Assembly: GCA_951804985.1 (NCBI GenBank)
Contig: OX638133.1
Location: 52,128,791 to 52,192,790 of the forward strand
Direction: 5' to 3'
Length of the DNA: 64,000 bases
Source of the DNA: Dryomyza anilis
Taxonomy: Eukaryota > Arthropoda > Insecta > Diptera > Dryomyzidae
Part shown: positions 42,961 through 54,455 of the stretch, one piece after another
How positions within the stretch are numbered: position 1 is the stretch's first letter
How the letters are laid out: every line of letters starts with the position of its first letter
Made by a program: the position numbers and the translations under genes
The notes under the pieces: model-generated
Database searches by the model: none
What the model saw: the letters and a program-made list of their open reading frames with translations, nothing else
Told to the model about the DNA's origin: nothing

Positions 42961-43949
42961 AGTTGAGAGTGCAAGCTAAGCCGTGGTGAGTGTTATGCCT
43001 TCACCACAGCACAGATTACGCACTCAGTGCAGCCTCAGTTGCGCACGCTAGTAGCTTGGAGTAGGAAAGGGGAGGGCAAAATGATAAAAAAAAACAAATA
43101 TATGCAGTTGCGGAAAAGAGCATAAAAAAGCCCCACAATTGCAAAATGAAGCGGCAGTGCGTTCTATTTTTTTTGTGTTGCGAGAGTCAGAGTTATTATT
43201 TTTCTGTTTTTATTGCCTTTCAATATTGGGCGATGCGCTTAATTTATTTTAATTTGAAATGTGTTTTTTTTTTTGCTGTATTATATGTTATTGTTATTAT
43301 TGACGGCACTAGACGACACTAAGCACTATTTATGTTTAACAAAACTAAGACGACGGACGAAACGACGGAAAATTATAAATATGAGAGGTCGGCACGACAC
43401 GTCCGTCCCCCATTATTGCTCAGACGCTACTTTTTATTCTATGAGTTTTATAAAATAGACCGTTCTTACAATATAAGGAGACTTATCCATGATTTAAGAA
43501 GTTATTGCAAAAAATAGATAAAATGTGAATAATATGAATAATGGTCAAACAATTTCGCGGGATGGAATAAAACAACATGAATTGTTTTATCTAAGGATAT
43601 ATAATTCAATCAAATTGAAAAATATCAGCAAAAATGTGCATTCGCGAAAAAAGTGGGTGCTGTTGACATTACCCCAGCATATTTTCAGATGCAGGTTTGA
43701 GGTTGTGTCGCATTTGCATTTGTTTCGTGGAAACTAAATATTGTAGATCTTTACAGTTTATGGAACATTTTTAGCTAATGAATCAATCTATCCAACTGTA
43801 TTATTATTTTTGTCATATGTCATTGATATGGTGATCAAATATTACATTGAAAAAAAAGTGCCGACTTAGCCCCGGTCTCCCCTGCTGCTTAGAATGCGAT
43901 GAAATTTCGTTTCTATACATTTTAGCCAAAAGTTAGTTTTATCAATGTA
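42961..43949. other. Intergenic DNA, no gene seen
   Basis: 42961-43070 is GC-richer (GCACTCAGTGCAGCC) and may be a small repeat. The rest is AT-rich. Short open frames at 43261-43737 show no motif. Confidence 0.5.
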
Positions 43950-44543
43950 AATGTGCCAAATTGGTCAACGGACACGCCCACCTCCCATACAGTCACTTTT
44001 ATATAACTCTTTACGAATAAATAACTCGAAAAGTATTCAAGATATACTTATAAAATTTAAAACGTATTGTTAGAATTCACCTAAAAATATATGATCCAAA
44101 AATGGGCGTGATACGCCCACATTTGATGTTTTTATTACTCCTCGCTTTTTCATAGTGAACATTTTATTCGCAAATTATTGAAAACAAAATTATGAAATAT
44201 TAGCCTTAAATCTCTACATATGTTTAAAAAGTGGGCGTGATCCGCCCACATTTATTTTTCTACATGTTTTAACATTTTTTGATTTTTTTATTTTTTACTT
44301 TTACATCAATTTTTTAAATTAATGGAATATACGTCGTCAGAAATTTGATATGTAAATAATATTCTGAGTGTAAGAATGTTCAGCATAATTAAGAACTTTA
44401 AAGGTAGGTATACAATTAAATTCCCCACACTAAAATTCACACCAAAGTGTAGGGTATTCCATAGTCGGGCCCGACCGACTATAAAAGTCCGTCCCATGTG
44501 ACCGAACTTACCCATGTGACCTAACTCTCCCAACTCGTTTTAA
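43950..44543 (-). mobile_element. DINE-1-like repeat, inverted partial copy
   Basis: Reverse complement of the first part of the repeat nested in Penelope (about 5530-6080), including CGAGTTGGGAGAGTTAGG at its edge (44543), GGAATACCCTACAC and the GGGCGTGATCCGCCCA-type blocks. The GTCY run and terminal hairpin are missing. Confidence 0.7.
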
Positions 44544-45057
44544 TTCAAAATGTTTTGTTATGAAATGAATATCACATTTTTTGTTAATAATGTATTTAAA
44601 TTTGTATATTAGTAGTGTTATATTGGCAATATAATTATTAAAATTATTTATTTGTTCTTTTGTATTAGAAGATTTATTCAACATCAAAGAAAATTTTGAA
44701 TTAATTAGAACAAATTGAACTGATTGACAAGCGCGTGATTGCTTATGTTTTTCCAAGTTCAATCGTTAACGAAAAAGTAACAAGTATTTGAAAAATAAAA
44801 TAATTAAGTCTTTGGCGATGCCAACAAATAGTTAGGTAATAATTTTCGTAATATGAAATTTCAGAAATTTTGATTTTTAACAAAAATAAGTTTAAATTAA
44901 AATTTATGTAAACGCTGTTATTATATAATTATTTTAATAGTGCAGAAGACGTTGAATACAAATGTCAAGTGTAAATTTAATATTTAGAATATTACAAAAT
45001 ATTAATATTTCTTGAATATTTTCAAATGTTATTTCTGAAAACACATTCGGAAAATAT
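44544..45057. other. AT-rich DNA, no gene seen
   Basis: No feature supported. Confidence 0.5.
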
Positions 45058-45573
45058 TGTTACAAAAAGAGGTAATTTGCTCCACTGTGCAAGCAATCAA
45101 CAATAATAAATGAGACGCAAGACAATTCAGCGCACTAAGCAATGTGTTAGAAAGAGATGGAAGATCATCATTCAAACACATGAGTGCGAATGAGATGCCA
45201 ATAGCATGCTTCATTCACGAAACGAGTAGAAGGTTCTCGAACATGTCGAAGCTTGTCGAAACGTGTCGAACTGATGCATGAAGTATATAAGGGCACCACA
45301 TCTGAGGCGCAGCACTTCAGTAGTAATTATGAAGTGGTCGAGTACGTCTTGTGTGAGAACAATGTCAAGTTAAATAGTGGACATGCAGCATGTTGAGGCG
45401 CACAGTTTATACAAAATAATATTAATATTTACTTTGATATTTTTTGTTCATAATTTTTGTTGTTGATTTTTATGTCAATTAATTTTAATATTAGAAAATA
45501 AAACAGCAATTTTTACGAACACGAATTCTTATAAAAGGAAACATTTGTGGCATATTTATTTATAATCGGAACA
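45058..45573 (+). repeat. BEL/Pao 5' LTR
   Basis: 516 bp, TGTTACAAAAAGAGG to AATCGGAACA. TATA-like GTATATAAGGG at about 45281 and an initiator-like TTCAGT about 35 bases on. Directly after it, TTTGATCCTTCGAGG resembles primer sites of BEL-type elements. The first 300 or so bases are about 90% like the LTR of the mdg3-type element at 48415. Confidence 0.85.
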
Positions 45574-45667
45574 TTTGATCCTTCGAGGCATTGTTTTGTA
45601 CCGCATATTTGGTGAGCGTATCCTAATCTTAATCTGTAAATATATATCGTAGTATTTATATGAGCAT

Positions 45668-45862
45668 ACGCACTGACTAATGCTTTGAAAGAGGATATTT
45701 GAATAAGGATATTTAACTTTATTTAAAGATGAGTCAGTGCGACTAACAAACTAGAGCGAATATGTATTAGTCAGTGCGACTAATGTTATAAATGGTCAGT
45801 GCGACTAATGTTTTAAATGGTCAATGCGACTAACGATATAAATAGTCAGAGCGACTAATACT
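45668..45862 (+). repeat. Hairpin repeat array, second BEL leader, partly inverted
   Basis: Five copies of the GTCAGTGCGACTAA-type motif, plus one half-copy in the opposite orientation at about 45669-45693 (CGCACTGACTAATGC). Compared with 39312-39574, three units are replaced by this small inverted segment. Confidence 0.85.
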
Positions 45863-45977
45863 GAAATATCAGTGAATTTATTTGTAAATGAATTTGTTAA
45901 TGCGTATTCATTTTAAGTTTCTTAGATCAAATTATTAATATTCATATTTTTAGGATATATAATAAAAGCAAAGAATC

Positions 45978-46456
45978 ATGCGCAGATCAAGACGAGTAAT
46001 TGCAAAAAGTAATGAAGTTTGTAGGAATATTGACGTTTTAGAACTGCCAAGGTCGCAAGAAACTACAGGCAATGCCGAATCACATGCAGCGCACGGAGAA
46101 GGAAAGCGTAGTCGTTTTCATCAGGATTTAAGTGGACAACGATCAATGGATGAAATATATACGAAGTTGATTTATCTCGTGAATGTGAAATACCTTCATG
46201 CGGTACGATCAATAGGACATCAACATCAGTGTCTTTTCGAACTGACGCACGTATTGCAGCTCAACAGATCCAACGGCAGGCAGACTGGTTAGAAACAAAT
46301 TCTGATATTGCAGACCTGGAATCCTTTCGTGCACGATTCGATATTTTGGAGAAAGCGTGGAATAAGTTTGATTCAAAAATGGACGCGAAGAAACCGATTC
46401 AATGCTTCAAGGTTCTGATATATCTTTACGGGAAGAATTTGAAAGTTTATATGTGA
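45978..46456 (+). pseudogene. BEL/Pao gag, frameshifted
   Basis: Starts MRRSRRVIAKSNEVCRNID, with an ordered segment to about 46200. A frame change leads to 46229-46456 with 'AAQQIQRQADWLE' and 'FDILEKAWNKFDSKMD', the helical start of BEL-type Gag. The downstream gag to 47100 is in broken frames. Normally it forms the particle and binds RNA. Confidence 0.65.
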
Positions 46457-47184
46457 AAATTCGTGCGTCTCTTCGTAACCATATACATAATTTAGAACCA
46501 AGCTCAGAATCAGCGACCAATCCATCTTCTCAATTGTTAAGTCACGCTTCAAATTCCGTAGTATTGCGATCGTAGTTTTGCAGATCTTCCGCTTGAGGAT
46601 AGACTCCCAATATTTCGAGGAAGTCGTTATGAATGAATTTCATTTCGCGATGCTTTTATTGCGGAGGTGGTTCGGAATCCTCATCTGAAAATATTCAGCG
46701 ACTTTGGCGGTTACAAAGTTGTATAAAGAATCATGCTGCATAAACATTAGGGTTTTGGCCACAGCACATTCTGCAGGAGTATGTGTGGCGATTCAGTGCA
46801 GGCGCATAATAGCAGGCGCATAATAGCATCATATGTCCAAGACTTCCTTTGGTCAATGCTGTTTATAACGAAGATCCTTCCCAAAAATCTACCTCCATGC
46901 AAGAGCCGCAATAGCAATCAGTTTGCGATGTTAATACTAGCCTCCGAGTATTCACTGCACCAGCGTTTTTATCTCCATCCGATAACACTTCCAAGTTAGC
47001 AGATCCAAAATTTGAGCAACCAGCAGTAGTTGATATTATATTAGGAGTCACTGCATGGGCAAGACTGATGCAGGAGGATATTCGTCACATGGAATTATAG
47101 GCTCAGGAATCAAGAATCGGATGGTTAATTTTCGGTAAGATAACAAATCATACAGCCATAGTATCGACGATAGCGGGAAAAGAT

Positions 47185-48414
47185 ATGACCACAAACACCG
47201 AACTAGATAGTCAACTTAAAAGATTCTGTGAGGAGGATAAGAATCAATATGAAAAATCGAGCGCCACATCCGAACAACAAGAATGTGAAGCTCATTTCTT
47301 GCAAACGCATCGATTTGATAAGGAGATGGGCCGATACGTACTTCAAATTCCACTACAGCTAAATGGGAAAGGTCTAGGATCAAACCGAGCAATAGCTCTT
47401 TAGCGTTTTTTGCAATTGGAACATCGGCTGCAACGAGATCCGGATTTATCTGATAAATACTGTACATTCATGAATGAATATCTTTCGAAAGGATGGCTAC
47501 GACTGGCGGCCCAACATCCCGAGGGCCCTGTTTATTATATTCCGCATCACGCAGTTCTTAAAAAATTTCGTGTAGTTTTTGATGCCTCATGTGTTACTGA
47601 TACAGGAATGTCACTGAATGACATGCAGATGATAGGGCCAAAACAGCAACGTGAGTTAATAGATTTGGTGTGGGGTTTTCGTATCCGCGTGTGAAATTGG
47701 TACACTAAAGCCATAATAGCCAGTCGTGTACAAGCAATCAAGAATAACACAGCGAACTGCGAATGTAGACATGTACCAACATCCTTAAATCCGGCAGACC
47801 TCATATCTAGAGGTACGTCAATGGAGAAATTAATTACATCTAAACTGTGGTGGAACGGACCTGAATACCTACAACAATCTAAAACAACTTGGCCAATATT
47901 TCCCAATAATTTATCGCCGATTATAGATATCTTAGCTCGGAAAGAATACTGCCGAGCAGCTCCAACTAATCAAACTATTGCTGACCCAGATTTATCACAT
48001 ACAGCAGTAGTCCATTTAATGACGAAGTTTTCCCAGACATCGTCGGCGTCTTATATTAATGTAATTAGTATCGCTGAAAAAACATTGTTATATCGGTATT
48101 CTTCACTTAGTCGTTTAATACGTGTGACAGCATGGGTGCATAGAGGAACTGGGTGCATAGAGGAACATTGGAGGAACTGCAGATTGCCATTGTCAGAAAG
48201 AACACTGATTCCGTTGAATACGGAAGAAGTATCGGCGTCCCTAACATTCTGGATCAAGCAGAAACAGAATTTTATCTTTAGAAGTAATATAAATCATTCG
48301 CAAAATTCTGTTTGCACGGAACGTCTCTCAAATGCTATTTCAGAGTTGGCTCCGTTTAAAAGCGAAGGTCTTTTACGAATGCGTGGTCGCTTGCAGAATG
48401 CAGATTTATCATAT
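47185..48414 (+). pseudogene. BEL/Pao pol fragment: RT start, RNase H/linker, integrase start
   Basis: 'LDSQLKRFCEEDK' and 'RFLQLEHRLQRDPDLSDKY' open the RT, with a stop at 47401. 'VYYIPHHAVLKKFRVVFDA' and 'LNDMQMIGPKQQREL' follow. After 47695 the sequence jumps to the end of RNase H ('RVQAIKNNTANCECRHVP', 'LNPADLISRGT', 'LWWNGPEYL'). So the RT catalytic core is deleted. The integrase N-terminal block 'RMRGRLQNADLSY' is cut at 48414 by the gypsy LTR. Confidence 0.85.
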
Positions 48415-48957
48415 TGTTACGAAAAGATGTAATTTGCCCCATAGTGCAAGCAATCAACAATAATTAATGAGACGCAAGACAATTTAACGCACTAAGCATG
48501 TGTTAGAAAGAGACAGAAGATCATTCAGCGCACTGAGGCAGTGTGCGAGAAAGAGATGGAAGATCAGCGCATTAAAACACATGAGTGCGAATGAGATGCC
48601 AATAGCATGCGTCATTCACGATACGAGTAGAAGGTTCTCGAAACAATTCGAAGATTGTCAAAACGTGTCAAACTGATGCATGCAGTGTATAAGGGAGCCG
48701 CATCAGAGGTACAGCACTTCAGTTGTGATTTGATAGTGACCTAGTGCGTCTCGTGAGTGAACATTCTACTGCTAAATTGTATAAATTCAGCAGTTGATAT
48801 AAGTTATAATTCTTTAAGTTGTTATTTAAATTAATAAAGTTAAATAACACTAGTTGAAATAATACCAGTTAAAACCAAATATAAGTGCGTTTTTTTTTAC
48901 ACAATCCAGCGATACGAACTCGTAGAACAGTTTTCCGTAGTCTGAATTTTTGTAACA
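48415..48957 (+). repeat. mdg3-like 5' LTR, first copy
   Basis: 543 bp, TGTTACGAAAAGATG to TTTTTGTAACA. TATA-like GTATAAGGG near 48687 and TTCAGT near 48718. Sits directly against truncated BEL integrase sequence. Confidence 0.9.
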
Positions 48958-48987
48958 TTAGTGTCAGAAGTGGGATTGTGATACAAA

Positions 48988-50441
48988 ATGGTTAAATTTA
49001 AACAACTTAAAGTCGACCAGCTAAAGAAGGAGCTGGCAATTCATAATCTTCCAACTACAGATACGAAAGTAGAGCTACAAAAGCGTCTAATGGAAGAATT
49101 AGAGAACCAAGGCATTGACCTCGCAGAGCACGAGTTTGAAGTGGAAGCTGCATCAGCGTCATCGAAAAGTGTGGACACGGAGCAAAAAGTACAGTCCCAA
49201 AGTTTTGATATGAGCCAGTTTCTCGGAGCAATACAACAAGAATTTCAAGAAAATTCCAATCAGCTCAAATTAGACATGAAGCATGAAATTGTAGAAAATT
49301 CCAACAAAATGGAACAGAAACTTGTAGAAAATTCCAACAATTGGAACAGAAACTTCTAGAAAATTCCAATCAGCTCAAATTAGACAAGAAGCACGATCTT
49401 GTAGAAAATTCCAATCAGCTCAAATTAGATATTTAGCACGAACTTATAGAAAATTCTAACAAAATAGAACTTCAGGAAAATTCTGAACAGCTTCAAGAAC
49501 ATTCTAAGCAGCTTCTGGAAGTTTCTAATACACTACATAGCAAAGAACTTGAAGCGCATATAAATGATGTTGATGATCCAGGAAATAAAAAAAGATTTGC
49601 ACGTGTTGCAGATAAATGGACCTACACAGCATGTTGTTAGTGGTACGAGGTTGAAATCGCCGATTTACGATGGAACCACAGCGTGCAACATTTTCAAGCT
49701 GTAATTTGAGACCACCACTGTAAGTAATCGATGGAATAATGAGGACAGCGTAGATCGTGGAGCTAAAAGGAGGCGCAGCCAAAGTATTGCAGACTGTTCC
49801 AGAAAGTGATCGAGTTATTTAGCGGTTATGGATTCACTGCAGCGAAAATATGGCAGTGATCACATGAAATAGATATACAGAATGGAGCTCAAGGGCAGAA
49901 TGCAACGAAATGGCGAAACATTACAGGCGTATGCAGCGGACGTCGATAGGCTTGCGCATTGGTGTTTGCAGATTCCACGAGTGATTTCATAGAAAAGTGC
50001 AAAATCGATGCCTTCGTTGATGGCATACGTGATCCGGAAAGAAAAAGTGCCACAATGACAATGCCGAAAGTGACATTTACAGAAACTGTAACCATAGCGT
50101 TAACGCAGGAGACAGCAACTACGTTGTTCCGCCCATCGCCAAAGGTCCGTAAACTAGATGTGGAGAATGAAGACCTACTTCAAGTAATTTGCCAAGCATT
50201 AAAAAGTGGAGCTAAACCAGATTACACTGATGCCAACCGAGACACCCAATTTAAAGGTAAATGCTACAACTGTGATACATATAGGCATATGGCACGTAAT
50301 TGTCGTAAAAAACGCAAGCGCTCAATAAATCAATCTGCAGATGAACCCCGACATGAAGAAAGACAGGATCATGTCCAAAATAACGTAAATTTTAATCAAT
50401 CTTTAAACTATAACGAGTCATTTCTGCGGGGCACGATCTGA
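48988..50441 (+). pseudogene. mdg3-like gag, copy 1 (SAP domain, capsid, zinc knuckle)
   Basis: ATG at 48988 opens 'MVKFKQLKVDQLKKELAIHN', a SAP-type DNA/RNA-binding helix pair (residues 1-40). An acidic linker follows, then 'ENSNQLKLDMKHEIVENSNK' coiled-coil repeats (about 30-base periodic units to 49460). Frameshift at about 49340. Capsid blocks ('YGSDHMK', 'RMQRNGETLQAYAADVDRLA') lie in broken frames, then 49959-50441 holds the capsid end and the knuckle CYNCDTYRHMARNC with a basic tail. Stops interrupt it in several places. Confidence 0.8.
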
Positions 50442-50529
50442 CTCCCGTAACCGATTGCCCCAGAATCTCCATTTCACAAATTATTCGAAAGCCAAATAGC
50501 TTAACTGTCGAAGCACTCATTGATTGTAC

Positions 50530-51089
50530 ACTCATTGTATGGTAACATTGGATACGGGAGCTTCACACTCAATAATAAAAAGTAATATAGTTAGGGACGA
50601 AATAGAACCGCTTATCGGAATAAGATAGTCGATGAAATAATACTTGGCATGGACTTCATGATAAGGAATGGGTTCACACTTGATTTAACAAGGAAAATTT
50701 TAAGTTATGTTAATACGGAGATTCCACTAAACATAGAGTGTGATCAGAGCCCCAAACTTAAACAAGTTATTGCACATAAAAATAGAAAAATACCGCCAAA
50801 ATCAGAAGCAGTTGTATGGGCGAAATTAAATGGAGATTGTGGGATAAGCAAGTTGTTGGTTATAGAAGCGAATAATGAGCCAATGCGCAGAAGTAATATT
50901 GTTGCGGGAAGAACATTAGTAGAAGCGACGAAAGACAAAGTTGTTCCAATAAGAGTTCTCAACATGGAAAACTCGTCCAAATTTACTAAAAAGGGAACAG
51001 TAATAGGTAGTTGTCAAGAGGCATCTGCGATAATAAATTGTGAAACTAGTCAATCAAAAATCAATACTACACCGCAAGGAGATAATTAA
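50530..51089 (+). pseudogene. mdg3-like protease region, copy 1
   Basis: 'MVTLDTGASHSIIKS' (about 50539-50583) is the catalytic Asp-Thr-Gly-Ala motif. A frame change occurs before 'MDFMIRNGFTLDL' at 50649, the end of the protease fold ('LGMDF'). A linker follows to 51089, where the duplication joint cuts it. Confidence 0.75.
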
Positions 51090-51096
51090 TCTGCTC

Positions 51097-51697
51097 AATT
51101 ACATCTAAACTGTGGTGGAACGGACCTGAATACCTACAACAATCTAAAACAACTTGGCCAATATTTCCCAATAATTTATCGTCGATTATAGATATCTTAG
51201 CTCGGAAAGAATACTGCCGAGCAGCTCCAACTAATCAAACTATTGCTGACCCAGATTTATCACATACAGCAGTAGTCCATTTAATGACGAAGTTTTCCCA
51301 GACATCGTCGGCGTCTTATATTAATGTAATTAGTATCGCTGAAAAAACATTGTTATATCGGTATTCTTCACTTAGTCGTTTAATACGTGTGACAGCATGG
51401 GTGCATAGAGGAACTGGGTGCATAGAGGAACATTGGAGGAACTGCAGATTGCCATTGTCAGAAAGAACACTGATTCCGTTGAATACGGAAGAAGTATCGG
51501 CGTCCCTAACATTCTGGATCAAGCAGAAACAGAATTTTATCTTTAGAAGTAATATAAATCATTCGCAAAATTCTGTTTGCACGGAACGTCTCTCAAATGC
51601 TATTTCAGAGTTGGCTCCGTTTAAAAGCGAAGGTCTTTTACGAATGCGTGTTCGCTTGCAGAATGCAGATTTATCATATTGTTACGAAAAGATGTAA
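51097..51697 (+). pseudogene. Duplicated BEL/Pao pol tail
   Basis: Copy of 47832-48432: RNase H/linker end and integrase start of BEL. One changed residue (RMRGR to RMRVR) and otherwise the same. Ends at the second LTR. Confidence 0.85.
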
Positions 51698-52222
51698 TTT
51701 GCCCCATAGTGCAAGCAATCAACAATAATTAATGAGACGCAAGACAATTTAACGCACTAAGCATGTGTTAGAAAGAGACAGAAGATCATTCAGCGCACTG
51801 AGGCAGTGTGCGAGAAAGAGATGGAAGATCAGCGCATTAAAACACATGAGTGCGAATGAGATGCCAATAGCATGCGTCATTCACGATACGAGTAGAAGGT
51901 TCTCGAAACAATTCGAAGATTGTCAAAACGTGTCAAACTGATGCATGCAGTGTATAAGGGAGCCGCATCAGAGGTACAGCACTTCAGTTGTGATTTGATA
52001 GTGACCTAGTGCGTCTCGTGAGTGAACATTCTACTGCTAAATTGTATAAATTCAGCAGTTGATATAAGTTATAATTCTTTAAGTTGTTATTTAAATTAAT
52101 AAAGTTAAATAACACTAGTTGAAATAATACCAGTTAAAACCAAATATAAGTGCGTTTTTTTTTACACAATCCAGCGATACGAACTCGTAGAACAGTTTTC
52201 CGTAGTCTGAATTTTTGTAACA
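51680..52222 (+). repeat. mdg3-like 5' LTR, duplicated copy
   Basis: Practically identical to 48415-48957 and preceded by the same BEL sequence, so it arose by segmental duplication and not by a new insertion. Confidence 0.9.
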
Positions 52223-52252
52223 TTAGTGTCAGAAGTGGGATTGTGATACAAA

Positions 52253-53700
52253 ATGGTTAAATTTAAACAACTTAAAGTCGACCAGCTAAAGAAGGAGCTG
52301 GCAATTCATAATCTTCCAACTACAGATACGAAAGTAGAGCTACAAAAGCGTCTAATGGAAGAATTAGAGAACCAAGGCATTGACCTCGCAGAGCACGAGT
52401 TTGAAGTGGAAGCTGCATCAGCGTCATCGAAAAGTGTGGACACGGAGCAAAAAGTACAGTCCCAAAGTTTTGATATGAGCCAGTTTCTCGGAGCAATACA
52501 ACAAGAATTTCAAGAAAATTCCAATCAGCTCAAATTAGACATGAAGCATGAAATTGTAGAAAATTCCAACAAAATGGAACAGAAACTTGTAGAAAATTCC
52601 AACAATTGGAACAGAAACTTCTAGAAAATTCCAATCAGCTCAAATTAGACAAGAAGCACGATCTTATAGAAAATTCCAATCAGCTCAAATTAGATATTTA
52701 GCACGAACTTATAGAAAATTCTAACAAAATAGAACTTCAGGAAAATTCTGAACAGCTTCAAGAACATTCTAAGCAGCTTCTGGAAGTTTCTAATACACTA
52801 CATAGCAAAGAACTTGAAGCGCATATAAATGATGTTGATGATCCAGGAAATAAAAAAAGATTTGCACGTGTTGCAGATAAATGGACCTACACAGCATGTT
52901 GTTAGTGGTACGAGGTTGAAATCGCCGATTTACGATGGAACCACAGCGTGCAACATTTTCAAGCTGTAATTTGAGACCACCACTGTAAGTAATCGATGGA
53001 ATAATGAGGAATAATGTGGAGCTAAAAGGAGGCGCAGCCAAAGTATTGCAGACTGTTCCAGAAAGTGATCGAGTTATTTAGCGGTTATGGATTCACTGCA
53101 GCGAAAATATGGCAGTGATCACATGAAATAGATATACAGAATGGAGCTCAAGGGCAGAATGCAACGAAATGGCGAAACATTACAGGCGTATGCAGCGGAC
53201 GTCGATAGGCTTGCGCATTGGTGTTTGCAGATTCCACGAGTGATTTCATAGAAAAGTGCAAAATCGATGCCTTCGTTGATGGCATACGTGATCCGGAAAG
53301 AAAAAGTGCCACAATGACAATGCCGAAAGTGACATTTACAGAAACTGTAACCATAGCGTTAACGCAGGAGACAGCAACTACGTTGTTCCGCCCATCGCCA
53401 AAGGTCCGTAAACTAGATGTGGAGAATGAAGACCTACTTCAAGTAATTTGCCAAGCATTAAAAAGTGGAGCTAAACCAGATTACACTGATGCCAACCGAG
53501 ACACCCAATTTAAAGGTAAATGCTACAACTGTGATACATATAGGCATATGGCACGTAATTGTCGTAAAAAACGCAAGCGCTCAATAAATCAATCTGCAGA
53601 TGAACCCCGACATGAAGAAAGACAGGATCATGTCCAAAATAACGTAAATTTTAATCAATCTTTAAACTATAACGAGTCATTTCTGCGGGGCACGATCTGA
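52253..53700 (+). pseudogene. mdg3-like gag, copy 2
   Basis: Same lesions as copy 1 (frameshift after 'NNWNRNF', stops in capsid), plus a 6-base difference near 53007. The shared lesions show the element was already dead when duplicated. Confidence 0.8.
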
Positions 53701-53789
53701 CTCCCGTAACCGATTGCCTCAGAATCTCCATTTCACAAATTATTCGAAAGCCAAATAGCTTAACTGTCGAAGCACTCATTGATTGTACA

Positions 53790-54348
53790 CTCATTGTATG
53801 GTAACATTGGATACGGGAGCTTCACACTCAATAATAAAAAGTAATATAGTTAGGGACGAAATAGAACCGCTTATCGGAATAAGATAGTCGATGAAATAAT
53901 ACTTGGCATGGACTTCATGATAAGGAATGGGTTCACACTTGATTTAACAAGGAAAATTTTAAGTTATGTTAATACGGAGATTCCACTAAACATAGAGTGT
54001 GATCAGAGCCCCAAACTTAAACAAGTTATTGCACATAAAAATAGAAAAATACCGCCAAAATCAGAAGCAGTTGTATGGGCGAAATTAAATGGAGATTGTG
54101 GGATAAGCAAGTTGTTGGTTATAGAAGCGAATAATGAGCCAATGCGCAGAAGTAATATTGTTGCGGGAAGAACATTAGTAGAAGCGACGAAAGACAAAGT
54201 TGTTCCAATAAGAGTTCTCAACATGGAAAACTCGTCCAAATTTACTAAAAAGGGAACAGTAATAGGTAGTTGTCAAGAGGCATCTGCGATAATAAATTGT
54301 GAAACTAGTCAATCAAAAATCAATACTACACCGCAAGGAGATAATTAA
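53790..54348 (+). pseudogene. mdg3-like protease region, copy 2
   Basis: Same as copy 1, but here the sequence continues past 54355 into pol, so this half is joined to the original downstream part of the element. Confidence 0.75.
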
Positions 54349-54455
54349 TCTGCTCAAACTTTTATAAAATAGTGGACCAAGAATTTGACAGCCAACAACT
54401 TATTGATAAACACTGTTGTATTCGCTGCTAAAGGCCAATACGACGGAGGAACGAA

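Larger units (their letters stand above)
45058..48414 (+). mobile_element. BEL/Pao element fragment 2: LTR to integrase N-terminus
   Basis: 5' LTR (45058-45573), primer-site region, leader with hairpin repeats, gag start, part of the BEL-type RT, RNase H/linker and the beginning of integrase, cut at 48414 by an mdg3-like LTR. Large internal deletions removed most of gag, protease and the RT catalytic core. The RT and integrase wording ('YYIPHHAVLKKF', 'VVFDASCVT', 'LRMRGRLQNADLSY') is diagnostic of BEL/Pao. Confidence 0.88.
47833..54355 (+). repeat. 3.26-kb tandem segmental duplication across BEL/gypsy junction
   Basis: Unit 1 about 47832-51096 and unit 2 about 51097-54355. Landmarks are offset by exactly 3,265 bases (LTR 48415/51680, gag ATG 48988/52253), then by 3,259 after a 6-base loss near 53007. 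Only a few substitutions were noticed (for example 47942 C/T, 48385 G/T, 50458 C/T). Unit 1 ends ...AATCTGCTC, then AATTACATC of unit 2; unit 2 ends AATCTGCTC, then AAACTTTTA. Confidence 0.92.

Noticed and set aside
51680..52222. Second independent insertion of the mdg3-like element
   Set aside because: The 5' flank (583 bases of BEL pol) is duplicated as well, so it is a segmental duplication.
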